Below are positions 35,804 through 45,262 of a stretch of DNA of 64,000 nt, in pieces. The position numbers and the translations under genes were made by a program. Origin of the DNA: Sphingomonas jejuensis (GTDB taxonomy: Bacteria; Pseudomonadota; Alphaproteobacteria; Sphingomonadales; Sphingomonadaceae); contig NZ_JAATJE010000002.1 of assembly GCF_011927695.1 (NCBI RefSeq), positions 730,001-794,000 of the forward strand. The letters run 5' to 3'. Within the stretch, counting starts at the first letter, position 1. Each line of letters opens with the position of its first letter. Below the pieces are notes generated by a model. It was given only the letters and a program-made list of their open reading frames with translations, made no database searches and was not told where the DNA came from.

Positions 35804-37837
35804 ATGGCGAACATCCAGACAAAGAGCCTGTTCACGGCCGACTTGGTCGGGCCGGCGATCAAGGCATCCTTCCTGAAGCTCAACCCGCGCGAGCTGGTCC
35901 GCAATCCGGTCATGTTCGTGACCGCGGTGGTGGCGGCGCTGATGACGCTGCTGCTGGTCGTCGGGCAGGACGACCTCAGCGTGCTGTTCAAGGCGCAGCT
36001 GGCAGCGTGGCTGTGGCTGACGGTGCTGTTCGGCACCTTCGCCGAGGCGCTGGCCGAAGGCCGCGGCAAGGCGCAGGCGGCGAGCCTGCGCGCCACCAAG
36101 GCGGAACTCGTCGCCAAGCGCCTGTCGGGAGACGGGCGCCAGTTCGACAGCGTGCCCGCCAGCCAGCTGAAGGTCGGCGACGTGGTGCTGGTCGAGACGA
36201 ACGACCTGATCCCGTCGGACGGCGAGGTCGTGTCGGGCGTGGCGTCGGTCAACGAAGCCGCCATCACCGGCGAGAGCGCACCCGTGATCCGCGAGGCGGG
36301 CGGCGACCGGTCTGCCGTGACGGCGGGCACCCGCGTCATCTCCGACGAGATCCGCGTCCGCGTGACCGTGGAGCCGGGCAAGGGCTTCCTCGACCGCATG
36401 ATCGCGCTGGTCGAGGGAGCCGAGCGGCAGAAGACGCCGAACGAGGTCGCGCTGACCATCCTGCTCGTCGGCCTGACGATCATCTTCCTGATCGCGGTCG
36501 GCACGATCCCGGGCTTTGCGTCCTATGCCGGCGGCAGCATTCCGGTCGCGATCCTGGCGGCGCTACTCGTCACCCTGATCCCCACGACGATCGCCGCGCT
36601 CCTTTCCGCGATCGGCATCGCGGGCATGGACCGGCTGGTCCGGTTCAATGTCCTCGCCAAGTCCGGCCGCGCGGTGGAGGCGGCAGGCGACGTGGATGTG
36701 CTGCTGCTCGACAAGACCGGCACGATCACGATCGGCGACCGTCAGGCGAGCGAGTTCCGCCCCGTCGGCGGCACCAGCGAGGCCGAGCTTGCGGAAGCCG
36801 CGCTGCTCGCCAGCCTTGCCGACGAGACGCCGGAAGGCCGGTCGATCGTCGTCCTGGCGCGCGACCGGTTCGACCTCAACCGATCGATGCCGGCGGACGC
36901 GGAGGTGATCGCGTTCACGGCGCAGACCCGGGTATCGGGCGTCCGCCTTGGCGACACGCTGATCCAGAAAGGGGCGGTGGATTCGATCTTCCGCGCCAAT
37001 CCAGGGTCGGGCGAGACGGCGGCGGCGACCGAGCTGCGCCGCATCACCGACGAGATCGCGCGCGCCGGCGGCACCCCGCTCGCCGTGTCGCGCGACGGCC
37101 GGCTCTTGGGCGCGATCTTCCTGAAGGATGTCGTGAAGGCGGGCATCCGCGAGCGGTTCGGCGCGCTGCGCACCATGGGCATCCGCACGGTGATGATCAC
37201 CGGCGACAATCCGCTGACCGCCGCCGCGATCGCGGCCGAGGCGGGCGTGGACGACTTCCTCGCGCAGGCGACGCCCGAGGACAAGCTGGAGCTGATCCGC
37301 CGCGAGCAGACCGGCGGCAAGCTGGTCGCGATGTGCGGGGACGGCACCAACGACGCCCCGGCGCTGGCGCAGGCGGATGTCGGCGTGGCGATGAACACCG
37401 GCACGCAGGCGGCGCGCGAGGCCGGCAACATGGTCGACCTCGACAGCGATCCCACCAAGCTGATCGAGGTGGTCGGCCTGGGCAAGCAGCTGCTGATGAC
37501 GCGCGGCAGCCTGACCACCTTTTCGGTCGCGAACGACGTCGCCAAATATTTCGCGATCATCCCGGCGATGTTCGTGGCGCTCTATCCGGGGCTGGGCGTG
37601 CTGAACGTCATGGGGCTGGCGACGCCGGAAAGCGCGATCCTGTCGGCGATCATCTTCAACGCGTTGATCATCCCCATGCTGGTTCCGCTCGCGCTGAAGG
37701 GTGTCGCCTACAAGCCGATGGGGGCGGGGCCGCTGCTGGCGCGCAACCTCGCCATCTACGGGCTCGGCGGGCTCGTCGCGCCGTTCGTCGGCATCAAGAT
37801 CATCGACCTCGTGGTCGGCGGCCTCGGCCTCGCGTAA
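35804..37837 (+). CDS. kdpB: K+-transporting P-type ATPase, subunit B
   Basis: 677 residues. The phosphorylated Asp303 lies in DKTGT, with the TGES motif of the actuator domain upstream (AAITGESAP) and the [10 protein letters not shown] hinge motif downstream. KdpB hydrolyses ATP to drive K+ through KdpA. The ATG at 35804 is the natural start; a much longer frame upstream is a shadow of kdpA. Confidence 0.97.
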   Translation: MANIQTKSLFTADLVGPAIKASFLKLNPRELVRNPVMFVTAVVAALMTLLLVVGQDDLSVLFKAQLAAWLWLTVLFGTFAEALAEGRGKAQAASLRATKAELVAKRLSGDGRQFDSVPASQLKVGDVVLVETNDLIPSDGEVVSGVASVNEAAITGESAPVIREAGGDRSAVTAGTRVISDEIRVRVTVEPGKGFLDRMIALVEGAERQKTPNEVALTILLVGLTIIFLIAVGTIPGFASYAGGSIPVAILAALLVTLIPTTIAALLSAIGIAGMDRLVRFNVLAKSGRAVEAAGDVDVLLLDKTGTITIGDRQASEFRPVGGTSEAELAEAALLASLADETPEGRSIVVLARDRFDLNRSMPADAEVIAFTAQTRVSGVRLGDTLIQKGAVDSIFRANPGSGETAAATELRRITDEIARAGGTPLAVSRDGRLLGAIFLKDVVKAGIRERFGALRTMGIRTVMITGDNPLTAAAIAAEAGVDDFLAQATPEDKLELIRREQTGGKLVAMCGDGTNDAPALAQADVGVAMNTGTQAAREAGNMVDLDSDPTKLIEVVGLGKQLLMTRGSLTTFSVANDVAKYFAIIPAMFVALYPGLGVLNVMGLATPESAILSAIIFNALIIPMLVPLALKGVAYKPMGAGPLLARNLAIYGLGGLVAPFVGIKIIDLVVGGLGLA

Positions 37838-37849
37838 AGGACAAGGAAC

Positions 37850-38434
37850 ATGGGCAAGGATTTCACATCGGCTCTGCGGCCCGCGATCGTGCTCACGATC
37901 CTGTTCGCCGCGCTGCTCGGCATCGCCTATCCGCTGGCGATGACCGGCATCGGCCAGGCGATCTTCCCGGCGCAGGCGAACGGCAGTCTGGTGCGGGACG
38001 CGGACGGACAGGTGATCGGTTCCACCGTGGTCGGGCAGGCGTTCACCGGCGACCGTTATTTCCAGACGCGGCCGTCGGCGGCGGGTGACGGCTACAACGG
38101 GCTGTCATCGTCCGGGTCGAACCTGGGGCCGACGTCGCGGGACCTGGTCGATCGCGTGCGCGGCGACATCGATGCTCGCCGCGCGCAGGGCGTGACGGGG
38201 GCGATCCCGGCGGATCTGGTCACCGCCAGCGGCTCCGGCCTCGACCCCGACCTGTCGCCGGCGGCGGCGCTGGCGCAGGCGACGCGCATCGCTGCGGTGC
38301 GCGGGCTGCCCGTCGGCGAGGTGCGTGCGCTCGTCACCGCGCTGACCGAGACGTCGGTGCTGGGCGATCCCCATGTCAACGTGCTGGCGCTCAACCGGGC
38401 GCTCGACGCCGCGGCGGCCGCACGCGGGCGTTGA
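37850..38434 (+). CDS. kdpC: K+-transporting ATPase subunit C
   Basis: 194 residues, one membrane helix near the N-terminus (AIVLTILFAALLGIAYPLAM) and the conserved YFQTRPSAAGDGYN. KdpC assists ATP binding by KdpB. AAAGGACAAGG lies before the ATG. It overlaps kdpD by one base (TGATG). Confidence 0.95.
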   Translation: MGKDFTSALRPAIVLTILFAALLGIAYPLAMTGIGQAIFPAQANGSLVRDADGQVIGSTVVGQAFTGDRYFQTRPSAAGDGYNGLSSSGSNLGPTSRDLVDRVRGDIDARRAQGVTGAIPADLVTASGSGLDPDLSPAAALAQATRIAAVRGLPVGEVRALVTALTETSVLGDPHVNVLALNRALDAAAAARGR

Positions 38435-41118
38435 TGGCGACAGCCGGATCCGGCCCCGATCCGGGACGACCCGATCCCGATGCCCTCCTGCGCGCCGCCG
38501 CGCAGGAGGGTCGGGGCCGGCTGAAGATCTTCCTCGGCGCCGCGCCGGGCGTCGGCAAGACGTACGAGATGCTGTCGGAGGGCGCCGCGCGGAAACGCGA
38601 CGGCGTCGACGTCGTGATCGGCGTGGTGGAAACCCATGGGCGGGCCGAGACGGAGGCGCTGACCCGCGGCCACGAGGTGATCGCGCGCAGGGCCGTCCCC
38701 TATGAGGGGCGCATGCTTGACGAGATGGACCTGGACGCCGTCCTGGCCCGCGCGCCGCGCCTGGTGCTGGTCGACGAGCTTGCCCACACCAACGCGCCGG
38801 GCAGCCGCCACCCCAAGCGCTTCCAGGACGTGGAGGAGCTGCTCGCGGCCGGGATCGACGTCTATTCCACCGTCAACATCCAACATGTGGAAAGCCTGAA
38901 CGACGTCGTGGCGAGCTTCACCCGAGTGCGGGTGCGCGAAACGGTGCCCGACAGCGTGCTGGAGCAGGCCGAGATCGAGGTCGTCGACATTCCGCCCGAC
39001 GAGCTGATCGAGCGGCTGAAGGCGGGCAAGGTCTACCTGCCGGCGGAGGCGACCCGCGCGCTTGGCCACTTCTTCTCGAAATCGAACCTGTCGGCGCTTC
39101 GCGAGCTTGCGCTGCGGCGCGCGGCGCAGGCGGTGGACGCGCGCATGCTGGACGATGTGCGCGCGCTCGGCCTTGGCGGCACATGGGCGGGGACCGATCG
39201 CATCGTCGTGGCGATCAACGAGCTGCCGGGCTGCGACGGGCTGGTGCGCGCGGCCAAGCGCGTCGCCGACGGGCTGCGGGGGCCGTGGACCGCGCTGTTC
39301 GTCGAAACGCCGCGCGTGCAGGGCTTCACGGCCGCGCAGCATGCCCGGGTCGCCGCCGTGATGACGCTTGCCGCGCAGCTGGGCGGTGCGGTTGCGACCG
39401 TGCCCGCCCCCAATGTGGTCGACGGCATCAAGGCGTTCCTGGCGGATGCGCGCGCGACGCAACTGGTGGTCGGCAAGTCGCAGCGATCCCGCTGGTTCGA
39501 GCTGCGGCACGGATCGGTGGTCGACCGGCTGGTGCGCGACACGCCCGACGTCACGGTGCACGTGCTGCCGATGCCGCCGGCCGGCCCGCCGGAGCGATCG
39601 GCGCGCGTCGCCGGCGCCTGGGGGTCGCCTGCCGGCTATGCCGTGACGACCGGGCTGGTGGCGGCGGTGACGGCGCTGGCGAGCACGCTGTTCCAGGTGC
39701 TCAACCTGGGCAATGTCGCGCTGCTGTACCTGCTGCCGGTGATGGCGGCGGCCAGCCTTTATGGCCTTCGCACCGGCCTTTACGCGGGCCTCGCCTCCAC
39801 CCTCGCCTACAACTTCTTCTTTCTGCCGCCGACGGGCACGCTGACGGTGAGCGACCCCGAGAATGTCGTGTCGATCGTCGTCCTGCTGAGCATCGCGGTG
39901 GCGACCAGCCAGCTGACGGCGCGGGTGCGCGCGCAGGCCGACCTCGCCTCCCGCAGCGCACGCACCAATGCCACGCTGGCGGGATTCCTGCGCCAGATCG
40001 CGACCGTCAACGATGCCGATGCCGCCGCGCAGCGGATCTGCGACGACGTGCGCCAGCTGCTGGACGTGCGCGCGGTGCTGCTCGGCCCGGGCGAGGGCAT
40101 CGCGCTCGACATCCTCGCGGCGAGCGATCCGGATTACCGGCTGGAGACGGTCGACAGCGCCGCGGCGCGCTGGGCGCTCGACACCGGCGTCGCCGCCGGG
40201 AAGGGATCGGGCACGCTGGCGGCGTCCGAATGGCTGTTCCAGCCGCTGCACGCGGGTGACCGGGTGCTGGCCGTGCTCGGCATCGCCAGCGAGCGTGCCG
40301 GCAATCCGGTGCGCGCCGACCAGCTGCCGCTGCTTAGCAGCCTGGTCGACCAAGCCGCGCTCGTGCTGGAGCGGCTGCGCCTCCAGACGGAGATGCGCGA
40401 TGTCGACGCGGTGCGGATGCGCGACCGCCTGCGCAGCGCGCTGCTGTCGTCGGTCAGCCACGACCTGCGGACACCGCTGACCGCGGTTCTGGCGGCCGCG
40501 CACCAGCTGCGCCACGACCGCTCCCCCGACCTGATCACCACCATCGAGACGGAAGCGCAGCGGCTCGACCGCTTCGTCGCCAACCTGCTCGACATGGCGC
40601 GGGTGGAGGCGGGCGCCCTGACGCTGGCGGTTGAACCGATCGATCTGGGGGATGCGGTGGCGGGAGCGGCCAACGACGCGCGCCGCGCGCTCGGCGACCG
40701 GGCGGTCCGGCTCGACGTGCCGCCCGACCTGCCGCTGGTGCGTGCGGATCCGACGCTTCTCCACCACATCCTGCTCAACCTGCTGGAAAATGCCGGGCGC
40801 TATGCCGACCCGGGTACCACCGTGCTGGTGGAAGGGCGCAACCGGCAGGGCGAGTTGCGGCTGTCGGTGGTGGACCACGGCCCGGGCCTGCCGCCCGGGC
40901 GCGAGGCCGAGCTGTTCGAAACCTTCCGCCGGGTCGAGGGATCGGATCGTGCAGTCGGCGGCACCGGGCTCGGCCTTGCCATTGTCAAGGCGTTCAGCGA
41001 AGCCATGGGCATGTCGGTGGAGGCCGCCAATCGCACGGACGCGGCCGGCGCGCGCTTCACGCTCGTGTTTCCCGCCGCACTGGTCGTGCGCGACGTCGCC
41101 GTGGACCGGGTGATCTGA
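38434..41118 (+). CDS. kdpD: Osmosensitive K+ channel sensor kinase KdpD
   Basis: 894 residues: KdpD domain with Walker A GAAPGVGKT (35-43) and a USP-like domain, four membrane helices (about 400-500), GAF-like region, HisKA with His676 (VSHDLRTPL), and HATPase with the usual N, G1 and G2 boxes. KdpD senses low external K+ or salt and phosphorylates KdpE. Its first codon overlaps the stop of kdpC; kdpE follows after one base. Confidence 0.96.
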   Translation: MATAGSGPDPGRPDPDALLRAAAQEGRGRLKIFLGAAPGVGKTYEMLSEGAARKRDGVDVVIGVVETHGRAETEALTRGHEVIARRAVPYEGRMLDEMDLDAVLARAPRLVLVDELAHTNAPGSRHPKRFQDVEELLAAGIDVYSTVNIQHVESLNDVVASFTRVRVRETVPDSVLEQAEIEVVDIPPDELIERLKAGKVYLPAEATRALGHFFSKSNLSALRELALRRAAQAVDARMLDDVRALGLGGTWAGTDRIVVAINELPGCDGLVRAAKRVADGLRGPWTALFVETPRVQGFTAAQHARVAAVMTLAAQLGGAVATVPAPNVVDGIKAFLADARATQLVVGKSQRSRWFELRHGSVVDRLVRDTPDVTVHVLPMPPAGPPERSARVAGAWGSPAGYAVTTGLVAAVTALASTLFQVLNLGNVALLYLLPVMAAASLYGLRTGLYAGLASTLAYNFFFLPPTGTLTVSDPENVVSIVVLLSIAVATSQLTARVRAQADLASRSARTNATLAGFLRQIATVNDADAAAQRICDDVRQLLDVRAVLLGPGEGIALDILAASDPDYRLETVDSAAARWALDTGVAAGKGSGTLAASEWLFQPLHAGDRVLAVLGIASERAGNPVRADQLPLLSSLVDQAALVLERLRLQTEMRDVDAVRMRDRLRSALLSSVSHDLRTPLTAVLAAAHQLRHDRSPDLITTIETEAQRLDRFVANLLDMARVEAGALTLAVEPIDLGDAVAGAANDARRALGDRAVRLDVPPDLPLVRADPTLLHHILLNLLENAGRYADPGTTVLVEGRNRQGELRLSVVDHGPGLPPGREAELFETFRRVEGSDRAVGGTGLGLAIVKAFSEAMGMSVEAANRTDAAGARFTLVFPAALVVRDVAVDRVI

Positions 41119-41119
41119 C

Positions 41120-41803
41120 ATGGCGACGGTGCTGGTGGTCGACGACGATGCCGCGATCCGGCGGCTGCTCCGCAACACGCTGGTGCATGCAGGCTATGCG
41201 GTGGCGGAAGCGGCGACCGGGCGCGACGCGCTGGCGCTCGCCGGGACGGCGCACCCCGACGCGGTGCTGCTCGACCTCGGCCTTCCCGATCGCGACGGCC
41301 TCGGCCTCGTGCCCTTGCTCGCGGCGCGCGAGCGGGCGGTGCTGGTGGTGTCGGCGCGCGATGCGACGGAGGAGAAGGTCGCCGCGCTCGATCTCGGCGC
41401 CGACGATTATGTGTCCAAGCCGTTCGACACGGACGAGCTGCTCGCCCGCCTGCGCGTGGCGCTCCGCCACCGCCGTGACGCGGGGCAGCAGCCGGAGCGC
41501 ATCACCACCGGCGACCTCGCGATTGACCTCGACCGCCGCATCGTGACCCGCGGCGGCGCGGAGCTGCACCTGACGCGCAAGGAATATGACGTGCTCGCGC
41601 TGCTCGCCCGGCAGGTCGGCCGCGTGGTGATGCACAAGCAGCTGATCGAGACCGCCTGGAGCGGGGACGAGGATCCGCGCATCGAATATCTGCGCATCGT
41701 CATCCGCAACCTCCGGCAGAAGATCGAGGCGCCCGACCCGGTCGGCAGCGTGATCGCGAACGAACTCGGCGTCGGCTATCGCCTCCTCGCGCGGGGCGCC
41801 TAG
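41120..41803 (+). CDS. kdpE: KdpD-partner response regulator KdpE
   Basis: 227 residues. Receiver with VVDDD at 6-10, phospho-acceptor Asp52 and Lys in YVSKPF, followed by an OmpR-type winged helix ending LGVGYRLLARG. KdpE activates kdpFABC when K+ is low. No KdpE site was identified in front of the porin or kdpF. Confidence 0.95.
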   Translation: MATVLVVDDDAAIRRLLRNTLVHAGYAVAEAATGRDALALAGTAHPDAVLLDLGLPDRDGLGLVPLLAARERAVLVVSARDATEEKVAALDLGADDYVSKPFDTDELLARLRVALRHRRDAGQQPERITTGDLAIDLDRRIVTRGGAELHLTRKEYDVLALLARQVGRVVMHKQLIETAWSGDEDPRIEYLRIVIRNLRQKIEAPDPVGSVIANELGVGYRLLARGA

Positions 41804-41928
41804 GCGCGGCCGAGGCCATGCGGCGAGCCTGTTGCCGGTTGGTGGAGGACGCGGTGTCCGCAACATGTGCTGGTGCTGCGCGACTTCCAGGGCATCCTGA
41901 CCGGCGTTCCGGTCGCCGCGACAGAGAG

Positions 41929-42813
41929 GTGACCCGCCAGGGCGGATCAACTGTGGTGGCGATCGTCGCCCCAGGCGGCCGCGACGCCGCCGTGATCGAC
42001 GGGATCCTCCGTTCGGCCGGCATCGAGCGATCGGTGGAGACGATGGCCTCGTTGCTGAACGGCGTCGTTCCCGCACGATTCGCCGCCGCGCTGGTCGCCG
42101 AGGAAGCGTTGAGCGACGTCCCGCCCGCGGCGATCGCGCAGGCCGTCGAGGCGCAGCCGCCATGGTCTGACTTTCCGTTCGTGGTGCTCAGCCGACGGGG
42201 CCGCTCTCATCCGACCAATCCCGCCCTGCAAATGATGCGCAACGTGACCGAGGTGGAGCGCCCGGTTCACCCTGCCACCCTGCTGGGAACGGTGCGCAGC
42301 GCGCTGCGCGCCCGGGCACGTCAGGAGGAGACTGCGGCGCACCTCGCCGCGCGGCAGGCGGCGGAGGCCGAACTGCGCGCGCTGACGCAAAGCCTTGAAG
42401 CGCGTGTTGCCGAACGCACGGCGGAACTCTCCATCATCAACGCGCAGCTGCACGGCATCCGACCCGGCGTCGATCAGGTCCTCGTGGAGCGCGTGCAGAT
42501 CCAGCAGGTCCTGATTAACCTCATCCGCAACGCCGTGGACGCCTTGGAGGGATGTGCCACGCGCACGATCATCCTGGCCGCCGCGCCGTGCGCGGACGGA
42601 CGCGTCGAACTCAGCGTTTCCGACACCGGCCCAGGCTTCGCGCCAACGGCGATGGCGGGAGAGACCGTGTCGGTGAAGACAAGCAAGCCGGATGGCCTGG
42701 GCATCGGCCTGTCGATCTGCCGCACCATCCTGGAGGAGCATGGCAGCAGCCTTGTCGCGGTGAACAACCCGACCGGCGGGGCCACGATCCGTTTTCACCT
42801 TCCCGGCGTGTGA
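41929..42813 (+). CDS. Histidine-kinase-like protein with ATPase domain but no phospho-acceptor (DHp) domain
   Basis: About 294 residues from GTG 41929 (an ATG at 41818 is also in frame but the extra part is Arg-rich; start uncertain). The N-terminus (VVAIVAPGGRDAAVIDGILR) resembles the front domain of PAS-type sensor kinases. A coiled coil follows (about 125-175). It then runs straight into the ATPase domain: N box VQIQQVLINLIRNAVDAL, G1 SDTGPGF, G2 DGLGIGLSICR. The expected H-box helix pair between them is missing. An internal deletion in a FixL-like kinase is the simplest explanation; a true regulator of another kinase is possible. It follows kdpE by about 125 bp on the same strand. Confidence 0.7.
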   Translation: MTRQGGSTVVAIVAPGGRDAAVIDGILRSAGIERSVETMASLLNGVVPARFAAALVAEEALSDVPPAAIAQAVEAQPPWSDFPFVVLSRRGRSHPTNPALQMMRNVTEVERPVHPATLLGTVRSALRARARQEETAAHLAARQAAEAELRALTQSLEARVAERTAELSIINAQLHGIRPGVDQVLVERVQIQQVLINLIRNAVDALEGCATRTIILAAAPCADGRVELSVSDTGPGFAPTAMAGETVSVKTSKPDGLGIGLSICRTILEEHGSSLVAVNNPTGGATIRFHLPGV

Positions 42814-43169
42814 CGGCGTTCGACCATCACCGACTTTATCGATGTCCGTGTTGCGGTGAGGCTGGTCCAGATGACCCAGGACGGTGCGGCACGCGCCTGC
42901 CGCTACTTATGCGGGCTACAAAGCGGGGGGAGTGGTCAAGTGATCGCTGTTCAGCAGCGACTCCACGAGCCGTCGGGAACAACCTTCTTGCCAGCGCAGG
43001 GTCCGTCGTCTGGGCTGGTTGTGCTGCCTGACTGAAGCCGCGGGAGGAACGCTGCGTGCAACGGATAGCGTCAGGCCGGGGAAATCTACGGACCGCCCGT
43101 GCGCTGCAACGGGCGACTCTATCGCCAGAGAGCGCCCCGGAGCTCGCAACTAGCGGTTTCTGACAAAAA
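42814..43169. other. Non-coding stretch before tRNA-Leu
   Basis: About 356 bases between the kinase-like gene and the tRNA. No frame shows convincing codon bias or a known motif, and no strong hairpin or promoter was identified. Base composition is somewhat lower in GC than the flanking genes. It could be a degraded insertion next to the tRNA, but no integrase remnant or repeat of the tRNA end was found. Confidence 0.5.
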
Positions 43170-43256
43170 TGGTGCCCAGAAGAGGACTCGAACCTCCACG
43201 GCCTTGCGACCGCCAGCACCTGAAGCTGGTGCGTCTACCAATTCCGCCATCTGGGC
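43170..43256 (-). tRNA. tRNA-Leu (anticodon CAG)
   Basis: 87 bases including an encoded CCA. The acceptor stem pairs GCCCAGA with TCTGGGC, followed by discriminator A. The D arm, anticodon stem CCAGC/GCTGG with loop TTCAGGT (anticodon CAG), the long variable arm of a class II tRNA, and GGTTCGAGTCC of the T arm are all present. Reads CUG, the commonest leucine codon in this genome. Confidence 0.95.
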
Positions 43257-43370
43257 ACGGGGTAGGCGGCGGGCTTTAGGGGCGAGGCTCGCGGCTTGTC
43301 AACGGGGCGTTGCGCGGGCAAGGCGACCGCGTGGTGCGGCATCGGGCTGCGGAAGGGAGCGAGACGGGGC

Positions 43371-44306
43371 ATGAGGGATCGGCTGGTCACGCTGTTCGGC
43401 GGTGGCGGCTTTGTCGGACGCTATGTCGCGCAGGCGCTGATCAAGCGCGGCGCGCGCGTCCGGGTGGCGCAGCGCAATCCGAAGGCGGCGTACTTCCTGC
43501 GGCCGCAGGGCGGCCTGGGGCAGACGCAGTTCGTCGCGGCCGACGTCCGCCGGCCGGACAGCATCGCACGCGCCGTGAGCGGCGCCGACGCGGTCGTGAA
43601 CCTTGTCGGCACCTTTGGCGCCAACATCGAGGCGGTCCAGGCGGACGGCCCCGGGCTGATCGCGCGGGCCGCCGCCGCCGCGGGTGTCCAATCGATGGTG
43701 CATGTCTCCGCGATCGGCGCCGATGAAGGCTCCGACATCACCTATTTCCGCACCAAGGGCGCGGGCGAGGCCGCGGCGCGGGCCGCCCTGCCGGGCACGG
43801 TGATCCTGCGGCCGTCCATGATCTTCGGGCGGGAGGACCAGTTCACCAACCGGTTCGCCGGGCTGATCCGCGCGCTTCCCGTGGTGCCGGTGATCCGCGG
43901 CAACGCCCGGTTCCAGCCCGTCTATGTGGCCGATGTCGCAGCCGCGGTGGCCGCCGCGCTCGCCGATGGCGGCCATGATGGTCGCACCTATGAACTCGGC
44001 GGGCCGGAGGTCATGTCGATGCTGCAGTTCAACCAGGCGATCGCCGCGATTACCGGCCGCAGCCCGAGCTTTGTCGAGCTGCCGGATGCCGTGTCGCGGC
44101 TGATCGCCCGCGCCGGCTTCCTGCCGGGCGCTCCGATCACCTATGACCAGTGGCGGATGCTGGGCATCCCCAACGTTGTGGGTGGTGGGGCGGCGGGGCT
44201 GGAGGCGCTGGGCGTCGCGGCCACGCCGCTGGCGGCGGTCGCCCCGGACTGGCTGGTGATCTACCGCCGGCACGGGCGCTTCGCCACCGACGCCGCCGCG
44301 CGCTGA
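43371..44306 (+). CDS. Complex I NDUFA9-like NAD(P)-binding protein (atypical SDR)
   Basis: 311 residues. A Rossmann nucleotide site TLFGGGGFVGRYV is near residue 7-19, followed by VSAIGADEGSDITYFRTKGAGE and the RPSMIFGREDQFTNRF block typical of NDUFA9-type atypical short-chain dehydrogenases. The alphaproteobacterial form is an accessory-like protein related to the mitochondrial complex I subunit; the substrate is unknown. It lies 15 bp before uppP and is probably transcribed with it. An upstream reading is a non-conserved Arg-rich tail. Confidence 0.87.
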   Translation: MRDRLVTLFGGGGFVGRYVAQALIKRGARVRVAQRNPKAAYFLRPQGGLGQTQFVAADVRRPDSIARAVSGADAVVNLVGTFGANIEAVQADGPGLIARAAAAAGVQSMVHVSAIGADEGSDITYFRTKGAGEAAARAALPGTVILRPSMIFGREDQFTNRFAGLIRALPVVPVIRGNARFQPVYVADVAAAVAAALADGGHDGRTYELGGPEVMSMLQFNQAIAAITGRSPSFVELPDAVSRLIARAGFLPGAPITYDQWRMLGIPNVVGGGAAGLEALGVAATPLAAVAPDWLVIYRRHGRFATDAAAR

Positions 44307-44321
44307 CGCCAGCGCCGACGC

Positions 44322-45119
44322 ATGCTCGATTCCATCCTGATCCCGGCGCTGCTTGGCATCATCGAGGGGCTGACCGAATTCCTGCCGGTCTCGTCGACCG
44401 GCCACCTGATCCTGGCCGGCGCGCTGCTCGGCTTCACGGGCGAGGGGTCGGTCGCGTTCAACATCGCGATCCAGCTGGGCGCGATCCTGGCCGTGCTGAT
44501 CGCCTATCGGCAGCGCTTCCTGGGCGTGGCGGGCGGGCTGTTGCGGCGAGACCGCGACGCGATCCTGTTCACCCGCAACATCCTGATCGGCTTCCTGCCC
44601 GCCATGCTGGTGGGCGCGATCTTCTATTCGGCAATCCGTGAGGCGATCCAGACGCCCGTGGTGGTGGCGGTGGCGCTGGTTGTCGGCGGTGTGCTCATCC
44701 TCGTCATCGAACGGCTGATCCAGATCCCGCGGATCGACAGCGTGGAACGGATGCCGCTGCGCACCGCGGTGGCGATCGGCGCGGTGCAGTGCATCGCCAT
44801 GATCCCGGGGGTCAGCCGATCGGGCGCGACCATCATGGGGGCGCTGCTGATGAAGGTGGAGCGCAAAACGGCGGCCGAGTTCAGCTTCTTCCTGGCGGTG
44901 CCGACGATGCTGGGCGCGACAGTCTTTGCGCTGTGGAAGGATCGCGACCTCCTGACCTTCGACGACATGCAGGCGATCGGCATCGGCTTCGCCGCCGCGT
45001 TCATCGTGGCGCTGGTGATCGTGCGCGCCTTTGTCGCAGTCGTCAGCAGATACGGGTTCGCTCCCTTCGCGTGGTACCGAATCATCCTTGGGTCGGCCGC
45101 GCTGATCTGGCTGCTATAA
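44322..45119 (+). CDS. uppP: Undecaprenyl-diphosphate phosphatase (BacA family)
   Basis: 265 residues with about eight membrane helices. The two active-site motifs are GIIEGLTEFLPVSSTGHL near the N-terminus and PGVSRSGAT in the middle. It recycles the lipid carrier for peptidoglycan by removing one phosphate from undecaprenyl diphosphate; overexpression gives bacitracin resistance. It follows the NDUFA9-like gene. Confidence 0.96.
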   Translation: MLDSILIPALLGIIEGLTEFLPVSSTGHLILAGALLGFTGEGSVAFNIAIQLGAILAVLIAYRQRFLGVAGGLLRRDRDAILFTRNILIGFLPAMLVGAIFYSAIREAIQTPVVVAVALVVGGVLILVIERLIQIPRIDSVERMPLRTAVAIGAVQCIAMIPGVSRSGATIMGALLMKVERKTAAEFSFFLAVPTMLGATVFALWKDRDLLTFDDMQAIGIGFAAAFIVALVIVRAFVAVVSRYGFAPFAWYRIILGSAALIWLL

Positions 45120-45262
45120 GGACCGAATCGGACCTACTACTCACTTGCTCGGCAACGCTGGGCGCGCCGGGGCAAAAATCCGCCAGCGCAAAGCGGCAGC
45201 TGTACTGACCTACTGTCATTTTCTTGCGTGACTTGGGGCTGTGGCTGTGCATTCGTAATCCG

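Noticed and set aside
38092-41178. A 1028-codon open frame antisense to kdpD
   Set aside because: Same reasoning; KdpD motifs are intact on the plus strand.
45198-45222. Possible Pho box (CTGTACT and CTGTCAT) before gltD
   Set aside because: The repeats are about 13 bp apart, not 11, and the first copy is degenerate.
45234-45255. Possible sigma-54 promoter (GGGCTGTGGCTGTGCA) before gltD
   Set aside because: GG and GC have the right spacing, but the match is partial and transcription would start at the ATG itself.
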